Shown one piece after another: positions 23,701 to 36,182 of a DNA stretch of 64,000 nt. Position 1 is the first letter of the stretch. Each line of letters begins with the position of its first letter. The stretch is from Tricholoma matsutake. Lineage: Eukaryota; Basidiomycota; Agaricomycetes; Agaricales; Tricholomataceae. Under the pieces are notes generated by a model. That model was not told the origin of the DNA. It saw only the letters and a list, made by a program, of their open reading frames with translations, and did no database searches. The position numbers and the translations under genes were made by a program. The stretch covers positions 6,696,001 through 6,760,000 of the forward strand of contig AP026546.1 of NCBI GenBank assembly GCA_026075535.2, given 5' to 3'.

Positions 23701-26700
23701 ATACGTTACGTATAATATCAGGTGCGGGAAACGCCCGAACCTCGCCGACACTAGGGGAGAGTAAGATAAGTATGGAGGTAGGAGTAAGATACCATAATAC
23801 GAGAAGAAGAGGAAATGAGACAGGAAAGATGGTAATGTAATGGTTTTCTTTGGTTTGAGGCTTGTGAGGTGCAAATCTCCGACGCACGATTCCCCAAACA
23901 CGACCTGCAAGACGCATAGAAGTCGTATGTCCATCACTTGCCAACCGTCGAACGAGTCGTTGTCGCTGCATGGGTGAAAGATGCCGAAGATCAGCATCGT
24001 TAACAGGTATAGTCAGGGTACACGTGATACAGCAGTAAAAATTGAATTACATAAACAGCACATGTATAACAACTTATGCAATACCCTTAGCTAGGGCCGA
24101 TGGGTGTTACAGTGAGAAAGAGGAAGACTTCTTTTGATGAGATCGAGTTAGAGCAAGCGGTATGGACTCAGAAACCTCCTTGTCACAAGTCGCGTGGCTT
24201 CTCTTCGCCATGATGAATATTTTCTTGGCAATGTAAGAGGTTCGATTCCGCAAATACCACGGTCCAATCTATCCTCCGTAAAGCAATAGAAGCTTCTCGC
24301 TTTCACTAGCATACAGTCAGATAAGTACCCGAGCACCCCAGAATGTTGTGATTTGTTCGAAGGTGTCGTGCGATCGAGAGTGGAAATAAAGTTCAATCTA
24401 ATAGGGGTCCAGGGAAGATGTCGATCATGAGAACCCAATCCTGAAAGAAACGTGGAAGATTGAGGATTCCAGTGATGTTCGGCGTACTATTCTGCAAGAC
24501 AGCTGACAGTCGTTAGAGCAGATCCGATTTAGGACAGATGCCATTACGAGCGCTCGGTGCTGTATTACCCGACGAGATGCAAACCCTGGACGTGCGCATG
24601 AAAAAAAGGCCTCCTTTCGGGGAAAAAACAACCCGGCGGGTGACGGTGGCGTAGAATGATGAACATGCTGTCCATTTGGAGGATTTTATGCGAAAGCCTA
24701 GTGTTGAGCCATATGTTCTTCAGAGCTACTCCCGTGAATGTATGATTGGCAGTCCAAAGGCGGTACGAGGGGGATCAGACACCGAGTAAGACTCGTTGAT
24801 TATGGAGTGCGCATGTGAGTTTGACGGTCGCGAAGAACAGGGTAGGGAAATTGTGAATTGTCAGGGCGAAGCCCGGCAAGAGATGGTTCTGCAACGTGAA
24901 GGAAGCACGGGTGAGTTCTGGGGTCTTTCATTTGACCAGAGTTTGTTTAAGGAAGAAAACGTAGCGGTAAGGAATATTTATTGCAAAGCATAACTTTCAC
25001 ATCACACCCAGATAGAGATGATGCCTGCAGCTGGACTTGGGGGACACTAGTCAACAAGAGACCGAGTGTTAACATCTCGTGAATAAGTCAAGTACTTAAA
25101 ACTTCGGTGAAGCAAAGGGTTTGGATAGTATCGTCCACTCACAGAAGTAGCAACAGCGTCCGCGTGAGGCCCAGGGAGTACATCAATTTGACAACCATCC
25201 AGTTGTTTCCCCCGAAGTTCGAGCCGAAATTCCGAATTCTACGGGAGAACATAAACATGCACAGTTGCGGCATGCGTAGTCAGTGAGTACTACTGAGTAT
25301 ATTTAGGCAAACCGGCGGCAGGTTCTACTTGCATGCAGCATCACCTGGCTGGGTTGGCCTTCGCGGAAGTTTGAAAGGTCCAGAGCGTTCCAGAGTCCAG
25401 TTGCCACGGTTCATCGAGATGATCTAGATGCAAACTTGAGGGGAGTTTTAATATTGACCTGGAAATGGCATGTCACAGTATTTCACACAATAGGCAAACA
25501 ATAGGCAAAGAATTGGGATAGAAATAAAGAGGCGGACCGGTACAGATGTACGAGACCACTGAAGGCAACATCTCGGCGCAGTTTGGAGTCCGTCCACGCG
25601 TATCGTCGCAGGGAAAGAATATAGAACGACATGGTCTGTTATAGTAAACTGATGACGTTTCTGAAGGGGACTTTAGATCTGACTCACCATTGATTGAAAC
25701 GAATGCTGTCTTATGTAAGGAAATTTCATCGTCCTGATGATTAGGCCTTACAACTGCCTGCAGAAGCGTATGTTATCAACCAACAAGGTGTATTTTAAGT
25801 TGAATATCACTTGTTAGTATCTTGGACATTTGTGACTGGGACAGCTGACTCAATCCGAGAACGCATTGAACATACGACAAAGGGAGGTGATGGTTGACAA
25901 CCGAAGGTATATGATGGATTTCATGCTGATTGCAGGGGGTAAGGGTCATCAAGGAGACAGGTAAAACTAAGTCCGCTCACATTACTCAAGTTTCTCATTT
26001 GTGGGCGGACTGGATAAGTCCACGGAGATAGGTGTCACTTGAGCTAGAATTCAATTTCTCGATGTGATTCAACGATTACGCGCTGTCAAGGTGCGCAGCA
26101 TTCACGACAATATCTCAGGGCCCAGGGACAAAGTGAGGAAAGCGGTGTAGATTCCTGAGGAAAACCAGCATACTTTGTTTTTACTGGGATTGCTTTTTGC
26201 AATGCTAGCGGCATTACATTTCAGTTGCATATAACGGGAGATAAGTGAGATGTAAAACCAACACCGTCGATGTGAGATTCTAAAGCTCTTCACCAACACA
26301 TCCAGTGTATTTTGGCAACTACCGATATCCGCATTCACGTCCAACGATGCATCGCATGGAGATAGTTATTTCAAGTGCTGAACGTGGCTGGTGGAGATTT
26401 TTAATGAGGGACTTTAGAATGCGCAGCTACACGTCACGAGAGTGGTATACTGAATTAGCCTTTAAAAAGATTTTTTTTTTCGGGGGGCAGATCCAAAGGC
26501 ATCTGAGATATCTTGTGACAAGAGTGGTAAGTGCGGTCATCTAGTGGACCCTTGTGGGCTCGAGCTAGGGAAAGGCTGGAAACAAAGAAGTCGGGAATCA
26601 CCATGCGGTCGAGATCATCAGCGAGACTAGATGAGAGCTTTTTAAACATCTGAGAAGCATGTCACGATGTTTGCAGTTGACTTGTGAGGATATTGAAGTA

Positions 26701-27254
26701 AACGATAGTGTCCGAGTCAGCTGAGTAACTGAGCGAGTGCGTCGGTCCCATCGTTAATGCTGCCACCTCGCAGAGGTACTATAACTTGCTGAAGAGTGCA
26801 GTGATTTCAACTTTCAAGTCGTAGAACAAGCCAGTGACATTGAGAGTAGGTGGAGTCACGACAGGTTGGCAAGGAGTCTGTCAGTCACCGGTTTGTCGGA
26901 CTGATTCAGTTCGTCCAGAACACGAGCAACAGCAGAAAAGCTCGTCCCAATGTGTCAAACCAGTGTTACAAACTTTCTCGTATATGACAAGTCGCCACTG
27001 GCAACGCCAAACCAGCGCATTACTGTTATTTGTTATTCCGCGTGAGAGTCAATGTCCGCTCAAAGTCCACGTGAGGGAAAAATAAACTTCGCAGCGTGGT
27101 TCTGAATTTCAGCAGAACCTGTATAGAGAAAGGCGTGTCGACAGGATCTTAAGGTTGTGACAGCGACCATCATGATCGTTGTAGAGCAAATTCAAATTCT
27201 ATGGACAATCGTAACAACGCTGAGGCCATATATCTATATTTCCCTCCGCGAAGT
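20715..27254. other. Gene-poor region, main part, with a few exon-like fragments
   Basis: About 6.5 kb with no gene I can name. Two stretches look coding without forming a complete gene. At 21002-21180 (plus) the frame contains VPRLWDIQSLAANQSEEARI and then DPYVEPEDEPQIWAYH, up to a GTAATA donor. At about 22750-22965 (plus) a different frame from the longest one reads PCAIILLGPANERN, then TEYASIRISDAPRGAIFESA, then a GTATCT donor. A homopolymer T run lies near 23008-23023. From 23.4 to 27.2 kb I see only short scattered frames. A GGTTCGATTCC motif at 24239 does not fold into a tRNA. Confidence 0.45.
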
Positions 27255-28752
27255 TCACAGTCCAATTTCATCTGGGTATGGAAGTTCATGCACGTCGCCG
27301 ACAGCAACATAGGTCGGTTTGCCTTTGAGAAGTGTGGATGCAGACTAAAGATCAGACGTCAGTGTGAGCGAGCTGGGATCTGGTGAATCAGAAGAGATGA
27401 CGGACGTTTGAGAACGCTGATGCTGAAATTTTGTCGAACGGTGCCAAAGACGTCGCAACAGAGGCATCCGAACCCGCTAAAACCTATAGAAAACCCTAGG
27501 TAAGGTGGTGGCATGATTAAAACAGTCTAGACGCCGTACCTTTGTGCCTAACATCGACACTAGGCCTTCCCGGCTGTCGAAAGCGTTAGCAGCCGCAAAC
27601 TTGGCTTTTGCGACTGCTTTCTTAAGTTCCTCATCCGACACGCCCTTCGTTGCTGCTGCACTCTTCAGCGCCTCCACCGCGGCCTTCGCTGCTTCCTTGA
27701 CACCAGCTGCAGTCTGTCCTTGCACCAAGAACCCCACCAACGTCGCGTCCGAGTAAGGCAAGTACAGTGACTGTACAGACGTACCCTCTGGGATCGCAGA
27801 GGTAATCGGCGAGATGCCCTTCGACCACTTGATAGACGGCTGCGGGGATAGATGGGCTGCCAATGTGGCGAGTTCAGCAGATGGCTCGCCTACCGCCCCG
27901 AAGCCAATGAACACCGTTTGTAGGCCTCCATGGCTTGCTACACGATTCTCTCCACCATGATATGTTGATGTGGGGGAAGAGGCAGCTGTGGACGTCGCGG
28001 GTGCTGAAGCGAGGGACTTTTCGACAAGCTGGGCGAGTACGGATTGTTCGATGCCTGTACCTAGAACGGCGATGTTGCTCTTCGTAAATGTGGACGCGGC
28101 AAAGGATTTGATGTCTGCGGCGTCGAAGGAGCTGTGGGCGGGTGCGAAGAGAGAGGAGCCGAGCCCGGTGCGAAAGGCAAGGGCGTGTGCCAGATCGAGA
28201 GCGAGTGTTGCGGGGTCCGCTGTTGCACTGGCAACATCACCCTGAATTAGTGGAGCCACGTACTCCTCGAATTCATGCCGAATGAATTTGGCAGACGTGA
28301 TGAAGGAAGAAAGCACGTCGACGAAAAAGAGCCTGAATGGAAGGGTCAATGTAAATTGGCCGAGCTGCAAGTTAAACTCACTCATCGCCACGGAGGAATT
28401 CTGCAGTCAAGGCGAGATGTTCCCTGGTCAGACTTGCAGACAGAACACCACCATACAGCTCAGCCTCGCGAGTCGTTCCGATAGCTGACCGTTTCGTCGT
28501 GCTCTGCCCTAGATAAGTTTACCGTAAATCTAATTCGTAATAACATACCTTGAAAGCAAAGTTTTTCAGAGCATGAGCAACTCCAGGTTTTGGCTCGTAT
28601 CTACTACCAGCCTTGATGAGAACAGTGACAGTGGAGGTGGGTTGTTTGTTGTCCACAGCTGCAACCCTGAGGCCCGCACTGTCTATGGCGGTAGCAAAGG
28701 AGCGTGTTATGCGCTGGACAGTGCGCGTGGTGGACGCTCTGGCAGCAAGCAT
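27255..28752 (-). CDS. QCR2: Cytochrome b-c1 complex subunit 2 (core protein 2)
   Basis: Core subunit of respiratory complex III, in the M16 peptidase fold but not catalytic, at the mitochondrial inner membrane. The start at 28752 gives a targeting-type N-terminus (MLAARASTTRTVQRITRSFA). Then follow LRVAAVDNKQPTSTVTVLIK, AGSRYEPKPGVAHALKNFAF, STTKRSAIGTTREAELYGG, EFLRGDELFFVDVLSS and RHEFEEYVAPLI. After a long exon come EGLVSMLGTK, VLAGSDASVATSLAPFDKIS and a last exon ending KPTYVAVGDVHELPYPDEIG at the stop at 27255. Five introns are needed; the final one places the last exon at 27255-27340. The domain order and the ending fit fungal Qcr2. Confidence 0.9.
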
Positions 28753-28841
28753 GAAGGAACTTTTCAAGCAAATACTTTTGCAACTCAAAGGTCGGAGAGG
28801 ATTTGGATTTGGTCGTGTACGCGAGTTAATTTCGGAGTCGC

Positions 28842-29740
28842 TTGGTCCCGGATTTCTCCGCGTCCACTCTTGCGGCGTTTGCTGAAGGTAATGCTTTCTT
28901 TCTATCAAAGTACCTTCAAAAGAATGGTCTCACAAGTATCGCTCGTACGTGCGACGGTCACAATGTTGCTAGTCGTAGGATTAGAGAAGAAGGACATGAA
29001 CATCTCAAGATCATCGGAATGATTGCGACTGGACCTCACAAAAACCACGCACTACCTGAGCTTCAGTTTCAGGATATTTTTCCGAGAGGAATGGAGAAAG
29101 CATTTGATGGGGGAATAACCCTGTCATGGAGGCCTCGGAATCTTTCAGGTTTAATTAAACTCCAGGCTCTTGCTTTCATTCATGCGTCGAACATTGCCCA
29201 TCGAGTGAGTTACGAATCCATCTACACAGGTTCTTCGGATGCGTTCCACGACGATTTTCTAGTTTAATAGCACCCCGATTCCATCTGCACCATGTCACTT
29301 TCTGCATCCTGTCCCCCACGTGTATCGTGGACTTTGAAGTTGCTGTGGAATTTCCTGCAGAATTCCTTCTGGGGAACAGTGCGTGTTCATGGGATACCTT
29401 CTTTGAGTCCTTTTCCAGAGCCTGAGATGTATGCTCGTCCTCTCGCGCCGGAGTTATCTAAGGGTGTATCTGATTTGTCCTTTCATCAAGGTCGATATAT
29501 GGCAATTGGGCTGCAGATTTTTGAACTTCGGGGTATACAAATCGCGCACGTACATGTGCAGCTTCTGACTAGCAATTCTGCAGGCAACGATTGCAGAGAT
29601 GGATGGAATGCTTGACCTGCTCTGACATGGCATCCCGAATGAGTGCCAACGAAGCAGCGGAGAGATTCCGGAATGTGGTCCGCGCACTCTCGCCTGCTTC
29701 GTTACTCATCCACCCTACCGTTATCGTGGCTGGCTTCCAA
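28842..29740 (+). pseudogene. Decayed fungal atypical protein-kinase-like gene
   Basis: Blocks typical of the large basidiomycete family of kinase-like proteins occur in order but in different frames. Frame one (to about 29205) has TCDGHNVASRRIREEGHEHL, then NHALPELQFQDIFPRG, then LQALAFIHASNIAHR, which ends at the HRD position. After a plausible intron another frame has IVDFEVAVEFPAE, the DFE position that replaces DFG in this family. Another shift gives FPEPEMYARPLAPEL. A further shift is needed between EMDGMLDLL and SRMSANEAAERFRNVVRAL. Introns alone do not explain these shifts. The N-terminal kinase lobe is missing, because the QCR2 start lies about 90 bases upstream. I read this as a truncated, frameshifted relic. 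Confidence 0.6.
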
Positions 29741-30204
29741 TCCTACAGCTGTCACAACAGGCTGGATCATCTCGTCATATATGCATCGCATCGACGTACT
29801 TACGCCGCATGCTTATTCTTTCTGGTAAGCTTAGGAATTGCAAGCTTGTCAAGCTCGATGTCAGCCATTGCCATTGGGAGTGTTAGCATTGTGATTATGA
29901 TAGAATTCTAGGACCCGTACATCGACGGACTGTCCAGTTGTATTCGGTGAACTCGGAAAAGCAACGGTTCCGAGATGTTTGAAAATAACTTGAACGTGTG
30001 AGAGCGCGAGTTGCCAATGATTGTACCTGTCTGAGATGAGCTGCGGGTGATATTTGGACTCTTTTGTACTCGCGACTACAAAGTGCTGTATGCTTTCTCG
30101 TTGAGTTCCACAGCGCCCGGCATTCTTTTCGATCCTTTAGACAGCCAGTAGGCTTGCAGTGGTATCTCGTCATTCTGGCTCCGTTGAAATCTACGTTCGC
30201 CTCA
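29741..30204. other. Intergenic between the kinase relic and the O-fucosyltransferase-like gene
   Basis: About 460 bases holding the tail of the kinase-relic frame and the promoter and leader of the next plus-strand gene. Nothing else is clear. Confidence 0.45.
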
Positions 30205-31786
30205 ATGGAACTATGGCGAGGCATATCACGCAGACTCACCGACAGTCCAGAACGTCGATATTCCGAGGAAGACTATGAACTCCTATCCTCAGAGTCCACA
30301 TCACGCGTGAATGGCCTACCTTCCACCCAACGTAGACGGCGGTCTAGACTCCAGAGGTGTCTTCACCACCTGACACTTCGACGTATACTTATCTTCCTTG
30401 CCATGATACCTTTTCTGTTGGTTCTGGGTGTTCTGTGGTCTGGGATACCTCCAAACTTTGAGGATGTCCGGACATTTGAGAGATTATTGCCTCAGCATAA
30501 TCTTACTAGAGCCAGGGCGACGCACGGCAAATACTTGCGGTTTCCAGATCACTTGTGGGGGCATGGGTTGAATAATATTCTTCAGGAAGCGTGAGTCGTA
30601 TCATCAGAGGTTTTCTACATGAGCACTTACACTGAGCATAGTCTACTAATGTCATACCTGGCATACACAGCCAACCGGTCTTTTGTTTTTGAGGACTACG
30701 TCTGGTCACATCTACCATTCCCATACACTATCTACGATTTTGCATTACGACCCGTACGGGTTCCCCTGAACGCTTTCATATCTGGACCCACCGCTGGTGG
30801 GCCCATGCCGCTCTCCCAGGCCATTAGCGCCGAATTCTGGGAAACCATCTGCCCACCTGAAAGGCGACGCGTTATTAGCTCCAAGGACGGGCCTGACAAT
30901 GCAGAAGGACAAGAAATAATAGAATGGTGGGTAGACAGGCTAAAAAACGTTCAAGAAGAATGCGTAGAGATTGACTCTTCTCAAAAAGTAATTTTTGACC
31001 GGAGGTACGCTCTGTCTCACCTCCTTTCGCTCTAGAATTCACTTTCGGGACCATCCTTAGTTTCTTCGATGGGGATCGAATAATATCCCTATGGCCAGGC
31101 CTTTCCTCTTCGCCCCTCCTTACTGACTATCTCTGGTCACCTCTCGTTCAATCTGCCGTTTCGAGAAACTTCGCTGTCCTACAACCCGCTTCGGCCAAAT
31201 TACTCTACTCTCTAAACTCCACTCTCTCAGGCCTCGTTGCAGTACACCTTCGCCGGGGTGATTACAGACGCCATTGTCCACGCCTCGCCGGCTGGGGCAG
31301 CACCTACAATGGGCTTAACCAGTACCCCTCTCTTCCTGATAGATTTGATCCCCTGCCCTACAAGAATGTTCGAGATGCGCACGACGCCTACTACATGCAG
31401 CATTGTCTGCCGACTGTTGAGCAGATTGTGGAGAAACTTCGGACTGTGCGTGCGGAGAATCCGGGATTGCGGAGGGTGTATGTACTGACGAATGCGTGGG
31501 GATGGTGGCTAAATGGGCTTAAGAGCGCGCTTCAGAAGGACGGATGGGAGGATCTGAAGAGTAGTCTGGATATTCAACTTGATTCTGCCCAGACCCAAGT
31601 CGCCATGGCGGTGGATATGGCTATCGCTGAGAAGGCAGAGGTATTTGTTGGAAACGGAGTGAGTGCCCTATAAAAATTTGCGTCTCACGAATCTGACGCG
31701 TTCCTCAGTTCTCAAGTTTAACCTCCAACATTGTGATGCTTCGAATGGCGAAAGGGCTGAGTATCTCGTCAAACCGGTTCTTGTAA
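30205..31786 (+). CDS. O-fucosyltransferase-like type II membrane protein
   Basis: Four exons (30205-30590, 30642-31004, 31061-31658, 31709-31786) encode about 474 residues. A basic cytosolic tail precedes a membrane anchor at about residues 60-85 (RRILIFLAMIPFLLVLGVLW). The lumenal part has HLWGHGLNNILQEALL, matching the family's G-x-N-N nucleotide-sugar site, then FVFEDYVWSHLPFPYT and VAVHLRRGDYRRHC, the Arg-rich GDP-fucose-binding motif. Next come RRVYVLTNAWGWWL and a C-terminal NGFSSLTSNIVMLRMAKGLS, another conserved block. This fits GDP-fucose-dependent O-fucosyltransferase-like proteins (the CigA-like group of basidiomycetes), probably in the secretory pathway. The actual donor and acceptor are unknown. 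All splice junctions keep frame. Confidence 0.85.
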
Positions 31787-32090
31787 TTCTCAAGTGTTGT
31801 ATTATTTATTTGCTATTTCTCTCGCAACATCTCATTTCTACTGCATGGAACCTGATGTCTCTGGATGTGCCTATGATATAGATACCATCCAGATGCTTCT
31901 GTGATATAGAGTTAAAAAGCCAAATGACAATGCACACATGGTAACCGGATTTGTTCATGATGTGGTCAGCATATGACATCAACGCTTTTTTGGGTGACGG
32001 TATAAAATGGAACCCTCAAGTGACCACCTGAGACCTCCCACAACCAAGCCGTACGCACTCGAATAACCACACAAAGTAAAGCAGTTTACC
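31787..32090. other. Intergenic
   Basis: About 300 bases between two plus-strand genes. I see no feature beyond a possible 3' region and a short promoter. Confidence 0.5.
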
Positions 32091-32335
32091 ATGTTGAATC
32101 CTACTCGCTTTGTCCGACAAACAACAGGGGGTTCCTCTGGACCCAACAGATTCATGGGAGGTACTCCACAGGGCAACAAGAACTTGGTGCGTATCATCTG
32201 TGATATAATCGCAGGCACTAAGGGCTTCCTGTCCAGATGTTGGGGGTGGCCGCCCTGGTTGGACTCACGGGTTTAGTGTATTATATGGGATATAATGATG
32301 TCGACAAAAGGCACAGGCAAGAAGGTGAGGCATGA
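32091..32335 (+). CDS. Small single-pass membrane protein, probably mitochondrial (hypothetical)
   Basis: Exon one (32091-32186) reads MLNPTRFVRQTTGGSSGPNR and on to GNKNL, a basic, hydroxylated N-terminus of mitochondrial type. A 50-base intron with a GTGCGT donor and a CCAG acceptor (32187-32236) joins in frame to a hydrophobic segment, MLGVAALVGLTGLVYYMGY. A short charged tail (NDVDKRHRQEGEA) ends at 32333-32335. The total is about 64 residues, too short for routine detection. The signal, intron and membrane segment together look like a real gene for a respiratory-chain assembly or accessory protein, but I cannot name it. The tail could also be spliced further at the GTGAGG after RQE. Confidence 0.55.
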
Positions 32336-32836
32336 CCGGCTCCGCACCATCCGACAGCTAATGGTTCTCAAGCGGGAAAAAAGGCTTGAATGGAGAGATA
32401 ATCCCACAATTATGATCGCAGCTGAGAAGGTAGTGTTGAAGCTGGTTGACGTTGCGATCACTGAAGAAGGATCATGTAAAAAGTTCGTGTATTGTATGCA
32501 ATCTGGACTTGTGCAAATGAACCTTGCCAATGATTGGCCCTGACAGTTAAGCTCTTGCACTGAGCAGTCAAACGGGACGGGCGAGGGTAAAACTTTGAAG
32601 TTTAAACGCACATGTATTATCTCACATAGCTAGATTGACGCCGCACACATTGGTCTAGTAATGACGGAAGGATTAGCATCGCATCTCTCAGGCACAACAT
32701 GCTAGTGTTTGTAGCGACAGTCCCACGAAGCAATTGCCTTCAGAAAGAAAACCCATAAAGCCATTCGGTCCCCGATATGACAATGCAATTCCATTGTTTT
32801 CCAGATGTGAATGTTGAAGCACAGGAGATGATTCCT
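32336..32836. other. Convergent intergenic region upstream of the PWP2 stop
   Basis: About 500 bases between the small plus-strand gene and the end of PWP2. An 82-codon plus-strand frame (32295-32543, Lys/Arg-rich) overlaps the small gene's tail in another frame. I do not support it as a gene. Confidence 0.45.
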
Positions 32837-35829
32837 TTATCTGGCGGGCGACATTTCGACATCTCTGTCCTGCCTGACCTTGGACTGGTCAATGAAATAG
32901 GACAAGGTAGACAAATTTTCATCGCATCTGGATGTATCGAGATTAAGCAAGATCCAATGACAGAAAACGCAAACTCACAACTTGGATATCGACTGCTCGA
33001 AATCCGTTAGCGATTTTTGCAGGATCCGGAACACACTCGCATATTCGCCCGACCGATCCTTTAGTACACGGCCATGAGCCATCAACAGTGTGTTAACCCA
33101 CATCAGGTCAAACTCCAGATGCGGGCTCCGCTCTAGATGTTCACCGACAAACCGCAGCAGGGATGGAACATACACTAGAGGAACCTGTCTTGCGACCAGT
33201 CGAATATCGCCCCTCGGTATACTCTCGTAAACGCGCTGGATCAGAGGCTTCTCATTCAAGCGGAATGCCATGACTAGTGCCTTCAGATACTCCTGTTCGA
33301 CGAGCACGTCAACAACTGATTGGGGTGTGAGATCAATTGAAAGATCGAATGGATCGAAAGAGACGGTCTCATCGAGGGAGTAGATCAGCAGACCTTCGGT
33401 GGAGGCCGCCGACCATGCACGGCCTGTTGGCGAAAAGCGCACGCATTTTGTCCGTGCTTCTTGCCTGTAACGCCGTATCGACATGTCACTCGCACCCTTG
33501 CTCGCCCCTGGCAAACTAATATCCATCCTGTCCTCGAGATCGCTCTCATCCCCACGATTGTCGATAAGATCTGTATTGATTCCGGCCTCGTTGATCCTCC
33601 TGCTATCCAAGAACTCCTCTGTCCCATCAAGCGATAGGTTCTGCGAAATTTGGAATTTCTTGACCATAACCCCTTCTCCTTCCCTAACGTCGTACAAGAT
33701 AATATATTTGCTATTACCGCCAGCAAGGATGCACCGACCGTCAGCAGTATAGTCGAGGCTGTTGTAAGCCTTAGTCGAAGAGCTGTTCGCAGCGGACACA
33801 CGGTCATCAGCTTTCCGGCCGCCGGACACGTCTTTACGGCCATCGATGACATTCGTCTGTTTGCTTTCTTGAACATTAAAGAACGTTATCTGCCCATCGA
33901 GGGTTGACACCGCAAGCTCTTTCCCATCTGGCCGAAACGTCAATGCGAGAACATCAGAAGTCAAGGAGAGGGGTTCGACAGCGCGAGAGCGGCCGAAGAC
34001 GTTCCATATGCGAACTGTGCGATCCCACGAGCCACTCGCGAGTTGGTTTGTTCCAGATGGAGAAAACACAAGCGAGCTGATAGGGCTTTCATGTCCCGCA
34101 AGAACGTCGAGAAGTTTCCCAGTTTGAACAGACCAGAGGAACACCTCGAACGAATCAGTCGACCCTGCTGCCACGACTTCGCCTGAAGGGTCAACAGCGA
34201 GGCAGGAGAACTGTACCGGAGATGGAGATGTGAATGTTCGAAAGTTACGATATCGGATGAGATCATAAGCGCGGACTGTACCATCTAGAGAGGCGGAGAA
34301 AAGAACACTGCCGTGCTTCGCGAAGGATACGGCGGAGATTGAGGCACTGTGTTCTGTGAAGGTAACGAAGCAGAACCCAGAATGGGTTGACCATACTTTG
34401 ACTTTGCCGTCATCTCCCCCTGTTGCTATTGTCTGACCATCAGGCGCATACGCAAGTGTGTTCATATCGAAGTAATGGCCCTGTTGCTTCAAGATGTATG
34501 ACTCTGATTGCCATTCCCATACAAGAAGTTGGCCGAGCTTCCTCGCGCCAAAAGCCAACCATTCCCCAGACGGATTGATGGCAACGGACGAGATCTTCTC
34601 TTGAGAAATACTCAAAGTGTGGATATTCGAGAATGCCGGCATCTCCCACAAACCGAAGACGCCAGTGGAGAAGCCGACAACAAGGAGATTGGATGACGGA
34701 TGAAAAGTGCTGCAGACCACTTTGGTGGCGGGCTGATTAAAATAATTTCTTTTGTGTACTCCCCAGCGGGTGTTGGCAATGACGTTGGTGCTGGTTATAC
34801 CATTAGTTGATGGGACAGGTGTACCATCATCAGACTCAGAGTCAGAGTCTAGATCAGACTTCTTTGCTTTCCAGGTGAACACTGCACCGTCTCGGCTTAC
34901 AGTGTAGATCTATAGAGACATATGAGCCCAGCACACGACGAATATTATTTCCTCCTCACAATGCTGTTGTCGGATGAGAAGTAAGCATTGAGTACTACAT
35001 CTCTGTGGCCAGCGAAGGTTTTCGGTAAGAATCCTTCGACAGGGTCCAATGTAAATAGACGAGCAGTCATGTCCCGTGAAGTCGTGATGAAACACCTAGA
35101 GAATATCGTGAATAATATGATGAAGGTCATGCCAAAAGTTGAATTACTCGGAGTCCGATGACCACTGGATACTCAGGACCTCATCATGATGACTAGTGTA
35201 TGTCCTATGAAGAGTGAAAGGGGCGAATTCGCGTACGAGATGATTCGGTGTCCGCCAGACTTGAACATGAGCATCGTGGGTGACAGCAATATATCTGTAC
35301 AATTAGATGTTTAAATGACTTTGAGAGAGACTGAGTGATACTCACCTTCCATTTGGGGAGAACTTGATGTCCCTCACGGGCTTTTTGAAGTTGAAGTGGT
35401 GAAGAACTACTCCACGTCTGAAGTTGACAAGTAGAGCACGGCCATCTGCGAAATATTAGAATGAGGTCGAAACCAGCGGGCGAATTATGCACCATCGTCA
35501 ACACTTATAAGGACATTGGAATCAGGACTTAGGGCTATTGCAGCGATGTTTTTTCTGTTCTCTAAAGAGAAGGTGAATGATTTGTTACTGAAAACACAAG
35601 GAATAAATCATAAGACGCTCTGACACGATGTATGTAGCTGGACGAACTTCACGAGATCAAAGACAGACACGCGATTTCCGACTGGACTCAGCAGCGAGTT
35701 TCCGTCCGGAGTAAATATAATGTTTCCTTGTCGGTATACCGTCCCACAGATATTGGAGAACTATGTATTCATGAGTTATCGAAGCGCAGGAGCAGAGGAA
35801 CAGCTGTACCTTGTAGTTCGCCTTCATTT
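32837..35829 (-). CDS. PWP2: Periodic tryptophan protein 2 / UTP1, SSU processome WD40 protein
   Basis: A core subunit of the UTP-B complex of the small-subunit processome, needed in the nucleolus for early 18S rRNA processing. The start exon MKANYK joins to FSNICGTVYRQGNIIFTPDG. Several short exons build the first beta-propeller, including FITTSRDMTARLFTLDPVEG and GHRDVVLNAYFSSDNS. A long exon then carries IYTVSRDGAVFTWKAKKSD and the second propeller, with ASGSWDRTVRIWNVFGRSRA. The family signature FQISQNLSLDGTEEFLDSR follows, then the Utp12-type C-terminal helices (SVVDVLVEQEYLKALVMAFR). The last exon adds CDENLSTLSYFIDQS and stops at 32837. All splice joins tested keep frame. It lies about 350 bases downstream of MAK5 on the same strand. 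Confidence 0.93.
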
Positions 35830-36182
35830 TTCCCTTGCACAGCCACTGACAAATATAGAAATATAGAAATAAAGTTTCCCACGAAATGTTATCTTAGCCT
35901 AGTTATGAACTTACTTATAATTAGGAATGCTTGGCCGGTGGTGAGACGTCCGTCTGTCATGCTCCTTGCTAGCATTCTCTGCATCTTTTATGTTAGAATA
36001 TCTATGCCATATAACAGCCCGCTCGGTGACGGGAGAAATAATTTTCATGATAGTTGGATACCATTCCATTCTTCCCACTCCTCAACCGCTGGCTTTCTTA
36101 GTTCCTTCCTCACGGCGACAAGATCATTCCTGGCCTCTGCCGGTTTCACACCCACCATCATTTCGTGGTCTAATGAACCTTG
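35830..36182. other. Intergenic between MAK5 and PWP2
   Basis: 353 bases that must contain the MAK5 3' end and the PWP2 promoter. A plus-strand open frame across it (35728-36306) has no recognisable features. Confidence 0.5.

Noticed and set aside
23632..23997. 121-codon minus-strand frame rich in Phe, Leu and Ser
   Set aside because: It ends in a translated homopolymer run and shows no membrane topology, splice sites or family motif.
24180..24262. tRNA gene suggested by a GGTTCGATTCC box at 24239
   Set aside because: The T stem does not pair and no acceptor or D arm can be formed upstream.
33337..33907. Plus-strand frames inside PWP2
   Set aside because: They are antisense to a well-supported WD40 exon.
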